DNA of 64,000 nt from Paracoccus versutus (GCF_000763885.1 NZ_JRKO01000021.1:1-64000); one strand, 5' to 3'; positions 32,832 to 46,022 are shown, counted from the first letter of the stretch. A program made the numbers and translations. The notes: generated from the sequence alone by a model not told the origin.

Positions 32832-32924
32832 CGCGAAAACCCCGGCCCCGTGTGCTGCAATGCTCTGCAACCGCGAGGGCCATCTGACAAGCTTTTTTCC
32901 CCTCGCATGCAAGTGTTTTTTCGC

Positions 32925-32953
32925 TTCACATCCATCTGACGTCGCGCTATAGG
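32925..32953 (+). promoter_or_regulatory. Candidate promoter of rplY
   Basis: TTCACA and TATAGG are separated by 17 bases in the AT-richer gap before rplY, about 60 bases upstream of its start codon. Confidence 0.5.
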
Positions 32954-33014
32954 CCCGCATTCGGCCATGCACCCTTGGAGGATGGCCGCGAACCGTCAAC
33001 AAAGGAATACCATC

Positions 33015-33644
33015 ATGGCCAAAGAGATCCCGGATCTGGTGGCCGAGGCACGCGCGGGGACAGGCAAGGGGGCCGCCCGCCAAGCTCGCCGCGAAGGCAA
33101 GGTGCCCGGCATCGTTTATGGCGACGGCAAGGAGCCGCAGCCGATCCAAATCGAGTTCAACTCGCTGCTGACCAAGCTGCGCGCCGGTCGCTTCATGTCC
33201 ACGCTGTGGAACCTGAAGATCGACGGCCAGGACGACGTGCGCGTCGTCTGCCGCGGCGTCCAGCGCGACGTGGTCAAGGACCTGCCGACGCATATCGACT
33301 TCATGCGCCTGCACCGCAACACCCGCGTGAACCTGTTCATCCACGTGAACTTCGAAAACCAGGAAGCCGCCCCCGGCCTCAAGCGCGGCGGCACGCTGGT
33401 CGTGGTGCGCCCCGAGGTCGAACTGGTCGTGACCGCCTCGGACATCCCCGAGCAGATCACCGTGGATCTGACCGGCAAGCAGATCGGCGATACCATCCAC
33501 ATCAACGACGTGGTGCTGCCCGCCGGCGTGAAGCCGACCATCGACCGCAATTTCGTCATCGCCAACATCGCGGCGCCCTCGGGCCTGCGTTCGGCCGACA
33601 ACGAGGAAGCCGCCGCTGCCGAAGGCGAGGCCACCGAGGCCTGA
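33015..33644 (+). CDS. rplY: 50S ribosomal protein L25/general stress protein Ctc
   Basis: A 209-residue L25 of the long, TL5/Ctc type that binds 5S rRNA. The N-terminal domain shows [20 protein letters not shown]; the C-terminal beta domain includes [19 protein letters not shown] sequence ([17 protein letters not shown]) and ends in an acidic Ala/Glu tail. The ATG at 33015 follows AAAGGAATACC. A promoter before it and a terminator after it suggest a single-gene transcript. Confidence 0.95.
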   Translation: MAKEIPDLVAEARAGTGKGAARQARREGKVPGIVYGDGKEPQPIQIEFNSLLTKLRAGRFMSTLWNLKIDGQDDVRVVCRGVQRDVVKDLPTHIDFMRLHRNTRVNLFIHVNFENQEAAPGLKRGGTLVVVRPEVELVVTASDIPEQITVDLTGKQIGDTIHINDVVLPAGVKPTIDRNFVIANIAAPSGLRSADNEEAAAAEGEATEA

Positions 33645-33673
33645 TCGCAGGCCCAGGCAAGGCGAATCACATC

Positions 33674-33704
33674 GGGCGGCACCCCTGCGGGCGCCGCCCT
33701 TTCT
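33674..33704 (+). terminator. Rho-independent terminator of rplY
   Basis: GGGCGGC pairs with GCCGCCC around a 12-base loop and is followed by TTTCTCTT, 29 bases after the stop codon. Confidence 0.75.
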
Positions 33705-33761
33705 CTTGCCGTCATGGCCCGCGGTTGCTAGGAGATCGCGCCTGACGCGAAGGGGAAAACC

Positions 33762-35102
33762 ATGGAACCGATCCATATCATCGGCGCCGGCCTTGCCGGG
33801 TCCGAGGCCGCCTGGCAGATCGCCCGCGCCGGCGTGCCGGTGGTGCTGCACGAGATGCGGCCCCAGGTCGCGACCTTCGCCCACCGCACCGGCGATTGCG
33901 CCGAGATGGTCTGCTCGAACAGCTTCCGCTCGGACGACGACCGCATGAACGCCGTGGGCCAGCTGCATTGGGAGATGCGGGCGGCGGGCGGGCTGATCAT
34001 GGCCATGGCCGACCGCCACCGCCTGCCGGCCGGCGGCGCGCTGGCCGTGGACCGCGACGCCTTCTCGCAGGCGGTGACGCAGGCGCTGCAGGCCGAGCCG
34101 CTGGTCAGCTTCCAGCCCGGCGAGATCCGCACCCTGCCCTCCGAGGGGCGCTGGATCGTCGCCACCGGCCCGCTGACCTCGGACGCGCTCGGCCAATCGA
34201 TCCGCGACCTGACCGGCGAGGGCTCGCTGGCCTTCTTCGACGCCATCGCCCCCATCGTCCATGCCGAGAGCATCGACATGTCGATCTGCTGGCGCCAAAG
34301 CCGCTACGACAAGGGCGAGACCGAGGAAGAGCGCACCGCCTATATCAACTGCCCGATGACGCGCGCGGATTACGAGGGTTTCATCGACGCCCTGCTGGCG
34401 GCCGACAAGACCGAGTTCCACGAGGGGGAAACGGCCGGCTATTTCGACGGCTGCCTGCCGATCGAGGTCATGGCCGAGCGCGGCCGCGAGACCCTGCGCC
34501 ACGGCCCGATGAAGCCGGTCGGCCTGACCAATGCGCATAACCCGGCGGAAAAGCCCCATGCCGTGGTACAGCTGCGCCGCGACAACGCGCTGGGGACGCT
34601 CTACAATATCGTCGGCTTCCAAACCAAGATGAAATATGGCGCGCAAGTGGATGTTTTCCGGCGCATTCCCGGATTGCAGGACGCGAGTTTCGCCCGTCTG
34701 GGCGGCATCCACCGCAACAGTTTCCTGAATTCGCCGCGGCTGATCGACGACCGGCTGCGGCTGCGCGCGCGTCCGAACCTGCGCTTTGCCGGCCAGGTGA
34801 CGGGGGTCGAGGGCTATGTCGAAAGCGCCGCCATGGGCCTGCTCGCCGGGCGCATGGCCGCGGCCGAGGCGCTGGGGCGCGACCTGCCGCCGCCGCCCGC
34901 CACCAGTTCGATGGGCGCGCTGGTCAACCACATCACCGGCGGCGCGGATGCCAGGACCTTCCAGCCGATGAACGTGAATTTCGGCCTCTACCCGCCGCTG
35001 GACGCCATGCGCGGCGGCCGCAAGGGGCGCAAGGATCGCTACCCGGCCTATACCGACCGGGCAAAAGCCGATTTCAATGAATGGCTTGCGGGGCAGAGTT
35101 GA
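33762..35102 (+). CDS. trmFO: Methylenetetrahydrofolate-tRNA-(uracil-5)-methyltransferase
   Basis: A 446-residue flavoprotein that makes 5-methyluridine at position 54 of tRNA with methylene-THF as carbon donor. The dinucleotide fold [18 protein letters not shown] is at the N terminus (GxGxxG, residues 8-13), and the conserved [24 protein letters not shown] and [12 protein letters not shown] blocks follow. gluQ starts inside its last 22 bases, so the two tRNA-modifying genes are coupled. Confidence 0.96.
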   Translation: MEPIHIIGAGLAGSEAAWQIARAGVPVVLHEMRPQVATFAHRTGDCAEMVCSNSFRSDDDRMNAVGQLHWEMRAAGGLIMAMADRHRLPAGGALAVDRDAFSQAVTQALQAEPLVSFQPGEIRTLPSEGRWIVATGPLTSDALGQSIRDLTGEGSLAFFDAIAPIVHAESIDMSICWRQSRYDKGETEEERTAYINCPMTRADYEGFIDALLAADKTEFHEGETAGYFDGCLPIEVMAERGRETLRHGPMKPVGLTNAHNPAEKPHAVVQLRRDNALGTLYNIVGFQTKMKYGAQVDVFRRIPGLQDASFARLGGIHRNSFLNSPRLIDDRLRLRARPNLRFAGQVTGVEGYVESAAMGLLAGRMAAAEALGRDLPPPPATSSMGALVNHITGGADARTFQPMNVNFGLYPPLDAMRGGRKGRKDRYPAYTDRAKADFNEWLAGQS

Positions 35103-35944
35103 ACCGGACGCGGTTCGCCCCCTCGCCGACCGGCCCCCTGCATCTGGGCCATGCCTTCGCGGCGCTGACCGCCGCGCGGCTGGCCGATCCCGGCCAGTTC
35201 CTGCTGCGGATCGAGGACATCGACCAATCCCGCTGCCGCCCGGAATACGAGGCGCTGATCGCGCAGGATCTGCACTGGCTGGGCCTCGACTGGCCGCAGC
35301 CGGTCATGCGCCAGTCCGAACGTCTGCCCGCCTATCAGGCGGCGCTCGACCGGCTGGCGGCGCTTGGCCTGACCTATCCCTGCCGCTGCCGCCGCGCCGA
35401 CATCCGCGCGGCGCTTTCCGCCCCGCAAGAGGGCGCGGCGCAGGCCATCGGCCCGGACGGCCCGGTCTATCCCGGCACCTGCCGCCACCGCCCCATGGCG
35501 GATGCCGGGCCGGATGACGCCATCCGCCTGGACGCCGCCCGCGCGTTCCGGCACCTCGGCCTCGACGAGATCGCCTTCCTGGACGAGAATGTCGCCCCCG
35601 GCCTGCCGCACCGGCTGTCGGCGCAGGATTTCATCGCCGGCATCGGCGATGTGGTTCTGGCGCGGCGCGGCATGGGCACCAGTTATCACCTTTCGGTGGT
35701 GGTGGACGATGCCGCCCAAGGCATCACCCTGGTCACGCGCGGAAAAGATCTTCTGGATTCAACATGGATCCATGTGCTTCTTCAGAATCTGCTGGAACTT
35801 CCGACGCCGCGCTATCACCACCACCGGCTGATCCGCGACGACCAGGGCAAGCGGCTGGCCAAGCGCGACGACGCCCGCGCGCTGAAGCTGTTCCGCGACG
35901 AAGGCACCAGCGCCGACGAGATCCGCCGCCGGCTAGGCTTCTGA
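35081..35944 (+). CDS. gluQ: Glutamyl-Q tRNA(Asp) synthetase
   Basis: A 287-residue truncated relative of glutamyl-tRNA synthetase lacking the anticodon-binding domain. It attaches glutamate to queuosine in tRNA-Asp. The HIGH motif is HLGH at residues 21-24 after [12 protein letters not shown]. Zinc-site cysteines appear in [10 protein letters not shown] and GTCRHR, and a KMSKS-like GKRLAKRD follows near residue 260. It overlaps trmFO upstream and converges on hisI with a 12-base overlap of their 3' ends. Confidence 0.94.
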   Translation: MACGAELNRTRFAPSPTGPLHLGHAFAALTAARLADPGQFLLRIEDIDQSRCRPEYEALIAQDLHWLGLDWPQPVMRQSERLPAYQAALDRLAALGLTYPCRCRRADIRAALSAPQEGAAQAIGPDGPVYPGTCRHRPMADAGPDDAIRLDAARAFRHLGLDEIAFLDENVAPGLPHRLSAQDFIAGIGDVVLARRGMGTSYHLSVVVDDAAQGITLVTRGKDLLDSTWIHVLLQNLLELPTPRYHHHRLIRDDQGKRLAKRDDARALKLFRDEGTSADEIRRRLGF

Positions 35945-36292
35945 CGGCTCCATGATGACGACCTCCGCCCCCTCGCGGATGGCGGTGTAAAAGCAGCTGC
36001 GCCGGTTGGTGTGGCAGGCCGGCCCATGCTGGTCCACCAGCAGCAGCAGGCAGTCGCGGTCGCAATCCACCCGCAACTCCACCAGCTTCTGCACATGGCC
36101 CGAACTCTGGCCCTTGACCCAGAAGCCCTGGCGCGAGCGCGACCAATAGGTGACGCGTCCCGTCTCCAGCGTCCGCTGCACGGCCTCGGCATTCATCCAG
36201 GCCATCATCAGCACCTCGCCGCTCCGATGATCCTGCGCGATGGCGGGAATCAGGCCCTTCGCGTCATATTTCAGGCTGGCGGGGTCGAACAT
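35933..36292 (-). CDS. hisI: Phosphoribosyl-AMP cyclohydrolase
   Basis: A 119-residue enzyme of histidine synthesis that opens the purine ring of phosphoribosyl-AMP. The WSRSRQGFWVKGQSSGH block, the metal-binding DCDRD (Asp76, Cys77, Asp78, Asp80) and the zinc cysteines Cys93 and Cys100 in GPACHTNRRSCF are all present. There is no fused HisE domain. The ATG at 36292 follows AAAGGAAAG. Other his genes are not in the window. Confidence 0.95.
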   Translation of the reverse strand: MFDPASLKYDAKGLIPAIAQDHRSGEVLMMAWMNAEAVQRTLETGRVTYWSRSRQGFWVKGQSSGHVQKLVELRVDCDRDCLLLLVDQHGPACHTNRRSCFYTAIREGAEVVIMEPSEA

Positions 36293-36352
36293 CGGCTTTC
36301 CTTTCGGCTGCACCGTCCCTATCTAGACCGGGCGGCAGCAAGGGAAAAGACC

Positions 36353-36787
36353 ATGTCCGACAGCGACCTGATGCAGCTCTATTCCCGGCGCATCCTGGCG
36401 CTGGCCTCGGACATCCCGCATCTGGGCAAGCTTGACCATGCGACGGGCAGCGCCCATCGCCGTTCGCCGCAATGCGGCTCGTCGGTGACGGCACATGTGG
36501 CGATCCAGGACGGCCGCATCGCCGATTTCGCGCAAGAGGTGCGGGCCTGCGCCCTGGGCCAGGCCTCGGCCGGGGTGCTGGGCCGCACCGCGCTCGGCCG
36601 CACGCGGGCCGAGATCGCGCAGGCCCGCAACGAATTGCAGGCCATGCTGAAATCCGGCGGCCCCGCCCCCGCCGCCCCCTTCGAGGAACTCGAAGCGCTG
36701 CTGCCCGCCCGCGAATTCCCGAACCGCCACGCCTCGATCCTGCTGGCCTGGGAGGCGCTTCTGGGCGCCATCGACGCCTCGGCCTGA
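36353..36787 (+). CDS. IscU/SufU-like iron-sulfur scaffold family protein, third cysteine replaced
   Basis: A 144-residue protein of the NifU N-terminal/IscU family. Two of the three ligand cysteines are seen, Cys41 in SPQCGSSVTAHV and Cys66 in EVRACALGQASA. The usual third cysteine before the LAWEAL-type helix is a serine here (RHASILLAWEAL). It may therefore bind clusters differently or act outside the classical scaffold role. It is divergent from hisI; a repeat arm and a terminator follow. No isc/suf operon is adjacent, though sufE lies about 7 kb away. Confidence 0.8.
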   Translation: MSDSDLMQLYSRRILALASDIPHLGKLDHATGSAHRRSPQCGSSVTAHVAIQDGRIADFAQEVRACALGQASAGVLGRTALGRTRAEIAQARNELQAMLKSGGPAPAAPFEELEALLPAREFPNRHASILLAWEALLGAIDASA

Positions 36788-36791
36788 CCGG

Positions 36792-36815
36792 CTTCTTCGT
36801 TCCCCAAATACTCCC
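36792..36815 (+). repeat. Single arm of the dispersed CAAATAC repeat
   Basis: CTTCTTCGTTCCCCAAATAC followed by TCCC lies five bases past the stop codon of the IscU-like gene. No second arm is present. Confidence 0.7.
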
Positions 36816-36826
36816 GCCGGAGGCGA

Positions 36827-36859
36827 TAAAAAAAGAAAGCCGGCCCGCAGAGGACCGGC
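36827..36859 (-). terminator. Terminator downstream of the 31-residue peptide gene
   Basis: On the minus strand GCCGG pairs with CCGGC around an 11-base loop, then TTTCTTTTTTT. It supports transcription of the small open reading frame at 36935-37030. Confidence 0.65.
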
Positions 36860-36934
36860 AGTTGCGCGCAGGATCGTCCGGGGAAAGGGACCGGCCCCAG
36901 GCGAAGGGCCGTCGATTGCGCGGGGCAGTAGGGA

Positions 36935-37030
36935 TCAGGCTGCCAGGATCGAAGGCAGCGAAAACAGGATGATCGCCGTCACCGAGATCGCGACGGTGCC
37001 GAGCAGGTCAGAGAGGGATTCGCGGGTCAT
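36935..37030 (-). CDS. 31-residue small membrane protein
   Basis: A short reading frame encoding MTRESLSDLLGTVAISVTAI followed by ILFSLPSILAA. Residues 10-31 form one hydrophobic helix after a short polar start. A strong GGAGAGACCTC ribosome-binding site precedes the ATG, and a terminator with a long T-run follows 75 bases past the stop. Together these argue for a real, independently expressed small protein, though no homology is known to me. It sits just upstream of recG on the same strand, but no gene coupling is seen. Confidence 0.62.
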   Translation of the reverse strand: MTRESLSDLLGTVAISVTAIILFSLPSILAA

Positions 37031-37114
37031 GAGGTCTCTCCACGGTTCGTTTATGGTTTGTTCTCATGAGTCGGGAACAAAGTAAAGAACTTTTTAAGAA
37101 CATCCTGCGAACAT

Positions 37115-41622
<4,508 letters not shown>

Positions 41623-42339
41623 TCAGGCGCGCAGGGCCATGCGTTCGGGGTTCTGCGTCTCGGAGGCCGGGTCGCGCAGGACATAGCCCCTGCCCCAGAC
41701 CGTCTCGATATGGCTTTCGCCGTTCATCGCCGCCGCCAGCTTCTTGCGCAGCTTGCAGACGAAGACGTCGATGATCTTCAGCTCGGGCTCGTCCATGCCG
41801 CCGTAAAGATGGTTCAGGAACATCTCCTTGGTCAGCGTCGTGCCCTTGCGCAGGCTCAGAAGCTCCAGGATCTGGTATTCCTTGCCGGTCAGGTTGACCG
41901 CGCGCCCGCCCACCTCGACCGAGCGCGCGTCCAGGTTCACCACCATCTCGCCGGTGCGGATCACCGACTGGCTATGGCCCTTGGAACGGCGGATGATGGC
42001 CTGGATGCGGGCGACCAGCTCCTCGCGGTTGAAGGGCTTGGTCATGTAGTCGTCGGCACCGAAGCCAAAGCCGCGCAGCTTGCTTTCGGTGTCGTCCGAG
42101 CCGGTCAGGATCAGGATCGGCGTGTCGATGCGGGACATGCGGATCTGGCGCAGGACCTCCATGCCGTGCATGTCCGGCAGGTCCAGGTCCAGCAGGATCA
42201 GGTCGTAGTCATAGAGCTTGGCAAGGTCGATGCCCTCCTCGCCCATGTCGGTGCGATAAACATTATAACTCGCGTTCGTCAGCATCAGCTCGATGCTGCG
42301 CGCCGTGGTCGGATCATCCTCGACCAGAAGGATTCGCAT
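41623..42339 (-). CDS. ctrA: Cell-cycle response regulator CtrA
   Basis: A 238-residue OmpR-type response regulator. The receiver domain has the phospho-acceptor Asp51 in [13 protein letters not shown]. The C-terminal winged helix contains [21 protein letters not shown] and [15 protein letters not shown], nearly identical to CtrA of other alphaproteobacteria. In Rhodobacteraceae CtrA controls motility, gene-transfer-agent and similar functions and is often dispensable. A CtrA box lies 51 bases before the start, and sciP lies upstream on the same strand. Confidence 0.97.
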   Translation of the reverse strand: MRILLVEDDPTTARSIELMLTNASYNVYRTDMGEEGIDLAKLYDYDLILLDLDLPDMHGMEVLRQIRMSRIDTPILILTGSDDTESKLRGFGFGADDYMTKPFNREELVARIQAIIRRSKGHSQSVIRTGEMVVNLDARSVEVGGRAVNLTGKEYQILELLSLRKGTTLTKEMFLNHLYGGMDEPELKIIDVFVCKLRKKLAAAMNGESHIETVWGRGYVLRDPASETQNPERMALRA

Positions 42340-42389
42340 GTCATTTCCCCTTGCTAACCAGGCTACTGGCAAAACCTCTCAGCAAAAGG

Positions 42390-42404
42390 TTAATATCACG
42401 TTAC
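42390..42404. promoter_or_regulatory. CtrA-binding box upstream of ctrA
   Basis: TTAATATCACGTTAC matches the CtrA consensus TTAA-N7-TTAA at seven of eight fixed positions. Located in the AT-richer gap between sciP and ctrA, it is suited to autoregulation. Confidence 0.6.
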
Positions 42405-42431
42405 CGGCTTATTCATCAAATTTGTCTCAAC

Positions 42432-42707
42432 TCACGGTTGCCGAAATTTCTGCAGATGCGTGATTTTCAGCGCATTGCGGCCATGCTGGCGAAAGGCGCT
42501 GGCCCAGGCGTCGAACTCTTCCTCGGTCAGGCCATAGCGGCGAATCGCCTCGTCCCGCGACAAGAGGCCGTAATGCACCGCATCGACCACCGCCGCCTTG
42601 CGGCTGGCCACCCAGCGGGTCTGCGGCTGGGGCAGATCGGCCTGGGTCAGGATGCTGCCATCGGGCAGGATCACGGTGCGCAGACCGGGAGTTTTCTTCA
42701 AAAACAT
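42432..42707 (-). CDS. sciP: CtrA inhibitor SciP (DUF1153)
   Basis: A 91-residue helix-turn-helix protein of the DUF1153 family. The conserved core is RWVASRKAAVVDAVHYGLLS followed by RDEAIRRYGLTEEEFDAW. In Caulobacter SciP binds CtrA or its promoters and represses CtrA-driven transcription. The ATG at 42707 is used; a TTG two codons upstream is possible. It is adjacent to ctrA on the same strand, with 92 bases and a CtrA box between, consistent with a feedback pair. Confidence 0.88.
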   Translation of the reverse strand: MFLKKTPGLRTVILPDGSILTQADLPQPQTRWVASRKAAVVDAVHYGLLSRDEAIRRYGLTEEEFDAWASAFRQHGRNALKITHLQKFRQP

Positions 42708-42870
42708 CGGCAAGTCCCTGTTCTCTCTGCCTCCTTGTGTCGCAAACTTCTTAAGCCCCGGTGAAGTGGCGCAGGGTTTTTCCGGGCCCGGCCCTTGAGA
42801 ATTGCCGGTTTTTACCTATAAATGTCATGAACTGCGGGCCAGAGCAGCGCGCCCGCGCAAAGGACGATCC

Positions 42871-44040
42871 ATGACAGCGCCAAGCCCCTCTCTGCGCCAT
42901 GACGCGCCAGATTCGACCGTGAATTCGCTGGGCTTTGCCAAGCCGCCGGCGCAGACGCGCGTGGTCGTGGCCATGTCGGGCGGCGTCGACAGCTCGGTCG
43001 TGGCCGCGATGCTGGCCGCGCAGGGCTATGACGTGATCGGCGTGACCCTGCAGCTTTACGACCATGGCGCAGCGCTGGCGAAAAAGGGCGCCTGCTGCGC
43101 CGGGCAGGACATCCACGACGCCCGCCGCGTGGCCGAGCGCATCGGTTTTCCGCATTACGTGCTGGATTACGAGAACAGGTTCCGCGAATCGGTGATCGAG
43201 GAATTCGCCGATGCCTACCTGGCCGGTGCGACGCCGGTGCCCTGCATCCGCTGCAACGAGCGGGTGAAGTTCCGCGACCTGCTGGAGACCGCGCGCGAGC
43301 TTGATGCCGATTGCATGGCGACCGGGCATTACATCCGCCGCTTCGACGGCCCGCGCGGGGCCGAGCTGCACATGGCGGCCGACCCGGCCCGCGACCAGAG
43401 CTATTTCCTGTTCTCGACCACGCAGGAGCAGCTGGATTTCCTGCGCTTCCCGCTGGGCGGGCTGGCCAGCAAGGCCGAGACGCGGGCGCTGGCGGCGCAA
43501 TACGGGCTTTCGGTCGCCGACAAGCCCGACAGCCAGGACATCTGCTTCGTGCCCGATGGCGACTATGCCGGCGTGATCGAAAAGCTGCGCCCCGGCGCCG
43601 CCGATCCGGGCGAGATCGTGGACATGGACGGCAACATCCTGGGCACGCATCGCGGCGTGATCCATTACACCATCGGCCAGCGCCGCGGCCTGGGCATCGG
43701 CGGCCTGGGCGATCCGCTTTACGTGGTGCGGCTGGAGCCCGAGACGCGGCGCGTCGTCGTCGGCCCCAAGCAGGCGCTGGCGACCCGGATCGTGCCGGTG
43801 ACCGAGGTGAACTGGCTGGGCGACGAGCCCTTCGCCGGCGAGATCCCGATCACCGCCCGCATCCGCTCGACCCGGCCGCCGCGGCCCGCCATCCTGCGCG
43901 CGACCGGCGAGCGGCGCGCCGAGATCGAACTGCTGGCCCCGGAAGAAGGCGTCAGCCCCGGCCAGGCCTGCGTCTTTTACGCGACCGAAGGGACGCGCGT
44001 GCTGGGCGGCGGCTGGATCTCGCACCGCCGCGGCGGCTGA
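42871..44040 (+). CDS. mnmA: tRNA-specific 2-thiouridylase
   Basis: A 389-residue enzyme that puts sulfur on U34 of tRNA-Lys, Glu and Gln. The PP-loop SGGVDS is at residues 36-41 and the catalytic pair is Cys128 (PCIRCN) and Cys225 (DSQDICFV). An N-terminal extension of about 30 residues precedes the PP-loop. AAAGGA precedes the ATG. sufE converges on it, with two bases between stop codons. Confidence 0.96.
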   Translation: MTAPSPSLRHDAPDSTVNSLGFAKPPAQTRVVVAMSGGVDSSVVAAMLAAQGYDVIGVTLQLYDHGAALAKKGACCAGQDIHDARRVAERIGFPHYVLDYENRFRESVIEEFADAYLAGATPVPCIRCNERVKFRDLLETARELDADCMATGHYIRRFDGPRGAELHMAADPARDQSYFLFSTTQEQLDFLRFPLGGLASKAETRALAAQYGLSVADKPDSQDICFVPDGDYAGVIEKLRPGAADPGEIVDMDGNILGTHRGVIHYTIGQRRGLGIGGLGDPLYVVRLEPETRRVVVGPKQALATRIVPVTEVNWLGDEPFAGEIPITARIRSTRPPRPAILRATGERRAEIELLAPEEGVSPGQACVFYATEGTRVLGGGWISHRRGG

Positions 44041-44042
44041 GT

Positions 44043-44450
44043 TCAGGCCGCCGCAGCCAGCAGGCGGATGCGCTCGACCATGGCGCGCAGCCCGTTCGAG
44101 CGCTGCGCCGAAAGATGCTCCTCCAGCCCCAACCGGCCAAGCTCGGCGCTGGCGTCGATCGCCGCCACCTCGCCGACAGGCACGCCGGAATAAAGCGCAT
44201 GCAGGATGGCGATCAGCCCGCGCACGATCAGCGCATCGCTGTCGCCCTGGAAGTCGAAGCGGCCAGCCTCGATCCGGGGCATGATCCAGACCTGGCTGGC
44301 GCAACCCTCGACCTTGGTGGCGGGCACCTGCAACGAGGCATCCATCGGCGCCATCGCCTTGCCCAGTTCGATGACATGGCGGTAGCGCTCCTCCCAATCC
44401 TCCAGGAAATCGAAGGTCTCGGCGATTTCTTCAAAGGCGGGCGTGGCCAT
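44043..44450 (-). CDS. sufE: SufE family cysteine desulfuration protein
   Basis: A 135-residue SufE-type protein that takes persulfide sulfur from a cysteine desulfurase and delivers it for cluster assembly. The sulfur-accepting Cys50 lies in KVEGCASQVW, and the C-terminal helices are typical. The ATG at 44450 follows GAGAGGAT, so an upstream start at 44468 is rejected. It is not in a suf operon; the neighbouring mnmA also uses sulfur relay. Confidence 0.92.
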   Translation of the reverse strand: MATPAFEEIAETFDFLEDWEERYRHVIELGKAMAPMDASLQVPATKVEGCASQVWIMPRIEAGRFDFQGDSDALIVRGLIAILHALYSGVPVGEVAAIDASAELGRLGLEEHLSAQRSNGLRAMVERIRLLAAAA

Positions 44451-44578
44451 CGGGGCATCCTCTCGCATCGGGCGGCACTGGCATAGCGCGACGGGGCGGC
44501 AAGGTCAAAGAGGCTTTCGCGCCCGCCCGACTTGGCCTATCACTGCGCCAAAGACTTGGGAAAACGGGGGCAGCCTTC

Positions 44579-45094
44579 ATGCGGTCGGGAACCTTGGGCA
44601 TTCTTGCCTGTGCGATGCTGGTGCTGGGCGGTTGCGGCCGCATGGGGGACAGCAGCCTGAACCCGTTTCGCTGGTTCGGCGGCGGCAGCGGCGCGCCCCG
44701 CCAGCAGACGCTGGAGCCCGAAGGCGGCTATCCGACCGCGATCGAGGACGGCCGCCTGCCGCTCGCACAGGTCACCAGCGCAAAATGGGAGCCACTCTAC
44801 GAAGGGCGGATGCTGGTCGTGACCGGGCTTGCCGCCAGCAAGGGCTGGTGGGATGTGGCGCTGGTCACCGAGGTGCCGATGCCCAGGGGACGCATCCGCC
44901 CCGATCAGGACGGCGTGCTGCGCCTGCGGCTGGTGGGCAAGCCGCCCCTGCCCGACACCTTCGCCGCCGCCAATCCGCCGCAGCCTGCCAGCGATACGGT
45001 GACGGTGGCGCTGACGCTTCCCAACGCCGCCCTGGCGGACCTGCGCGAGGTGGTGATCGCCGGCGCCGGCAACGCCATCACGCTGCGCCGCTGA
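44579..45094 (+). CDS. Predicted lipoprotein, unknown function
   Basis: A 171-residue protein with a lipoprotein signal peptide: MRSGTLGILACAMLVLGGCG, lipobox LGGC, acylated Cys19. The mature part has an NPFRWFGGG segment and then a beta-rich domain with GGYPTAIEDGRLP, SAKWEPLYEGRMLVVTGLAA and repeated VTVALTLPNA-like strands, ending in a basic ITLRR. The compact beta pattern suggests a periplasmic or outer-membrane-attached globular domain. I do not recognise a named family. A long hairpin follows. Confidence 0.65.
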   Translation: MRSGTLGILACAMLVLGGCGRMGDSSLNPFRWFGGGSGAPRQQTLEPEGGYPTAIEDGRLPLAQVTSAKWEPLYEGRMLVVTGLAASKGWWDVALVTEVPMPRGRIRPDQDGVLRLRLVGKPPLPDTFAAANPPQPASDTVTVALTLPNAALADLREVVIAGAGNAITLRR

Positions 45095-45160
45095 CGCCGG
45101 GCCCAGGCCCGATTCGGCAGCGCGAAAGGCTGCAGGCAAACCGCGGCCGGCACGGTTGCG

Positions 45161-45231
45161 CCATGGGTATTTGAGGAACGAAGAAGACGTGGGCGGCGCC
45201 AGGATCTTCTTCGTTCCTCAAATACCCATGG
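45161..45231. repeat. Perfect inverted repeat of the dispersed CAAATAC family
   Basis: Two perfect 27-base arms (45161-45187 and 45205-45231) start CCATGGGTATTTGAGGAACG and surround a 17-base GC-rich loop. It lies between convergent genes and is the best-matched copy of the family in the window. Confidence 0.88.
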
Positions 45232-45336
45232 GCGACATTGCCGCATCGCCCTGTCCGTCATCTTGATCGCCAGGCCGGAGTAGCGGGGACGAGGCGCAGA
45301 TTCGGCCGAATGCAGGCAGGACGGCCGCCGTGGCAG

Positions 45337-45369
45337 GAAAAAGGCCCGCATGCGTCATGCGGGCCTTTT
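45337..45369. terminator. Bidirectional terminator between convergent genes
   Basis: A 12-bp perfect stem (AAGGCCCGCATG with CATGCGGGCCTT, 3-base loop) flanked by an A-run on the left and a T-run on the right, so it can work on both strands. It lies 26 bases past the stop of the GNAT gene. The rest of the 300-base gap 45095-45395 contains the long inverted repeat and no gene I can support. Confidence 0.85.
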
Positions 45370-45395
45370 CGCGGAATGCCGGCGGGTGCGGCCGA

Positions 45396-45941
45396 TCAGG
45401 CCATCTTGCGCAGATAGGTCCAGGTCGGCACGCGGGCGGCGCGCGCCACGGACCAGCTTTCCGCATCGCCGAGATATTCGAAGCCGCAATTGGTCAGCAC
45501 CCGCGCCGAGCCGGGATTGTCCTGGAACGCCTCGGCAAACAGCGTGCGCGAGCCGTGCGGATTGGCCTCGACCAGGGCCGAGACCGCCTCGGTCGCGAAG
45601 CCGGTGTTCCAGAACCCCGCCCCGATCCAGAAGCCGAGTTCGGACTGTTCCTTGTCGATCCGCGTCAACGAGACCACGCCCAGCACCTCGGCCAGCTTGT
45701 TGGCCGAGCCGTCGATGGCCCAGACATCCTCGTCCCGGTCAGCCGCCATCGCCCGGCGGACATAGGCTTCGGAGGCGCCAGGCGGCAAGGGATGCGGGAT
45801 CGAACGGGTTCCCTCGGCCACGCGCCGATCGGCGGTGTAATGCGCGATGAGCCCGGCATCCGATGCCCGCAGCGGGCGCAGGACGAAGCGCTCGGTCACG
45901 ATCTCGATCTGCCGCGCATCCGAGGAAATCAATTCGTTCAT
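45396..45941 (-). CDS. GNAT family N-acetyltransferase (RimJ/RimL type)
   Basis: A 181-residue acetyltransferase. The start ERFVLRPLRASDAGLIAHY is the typical RimJ/RimL beginning, followed by GVVSLTRIDKEQSELGFWIG, the acetyl-CoA loop region GFATEAVSALV, and NPGSARVLTNCGFEYLG with the conserved asparagine. Substrates in the family include ribosomal protein N termini, antibiotics and small amines; this one cannot be assigned. The ATG at 45941 has GGGGGAG upstream. Confidence 0.85.
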   Translation of the reverse strand: MNELISSDARQIEIVTERFVLRPLRASDAGLIAHYTADRRVAEGTRSIPHPLPPGASEAYVRRAMAADRDEDVWAIDGSANKLAEVLGVVSLTRIDKEQSELGFWIGAGFWNTGFATEAVSALVEANPHGSRTLFAEAFQDNPGSARVLTNCGFEYLGDAESWSVARAARVPTWTYLRKMA

Positions 45942-45999
45942 GTCACTATTCTCCCCCAATTACTCGCAATCATATGGGTGCGGCCCCTGAAAACGCGAA

Positions 46000-46022
46000 G
46001 GGGACCGGCCCTGCCGATCCCC
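46000..46022 (-). terminator. Terminator of the rplU-rpmA operon
   Basis: A 10-bp stem with one G-U pair (GGGGATCGGC with GCCGGTCCCC, 3-base loop) lies 30 bases past the rpmA stop on the minus strand. The following T-run is short. Confidence 0.55.

Noticed and set aside
32870..32872. Alternative TTG start for the acyltransferase-like membrane protein
   Set aside because: It adds 13 residues without similarity to the family start and has a poorer ribosome-binding site than the TTG at 32831, although neither start is certain.
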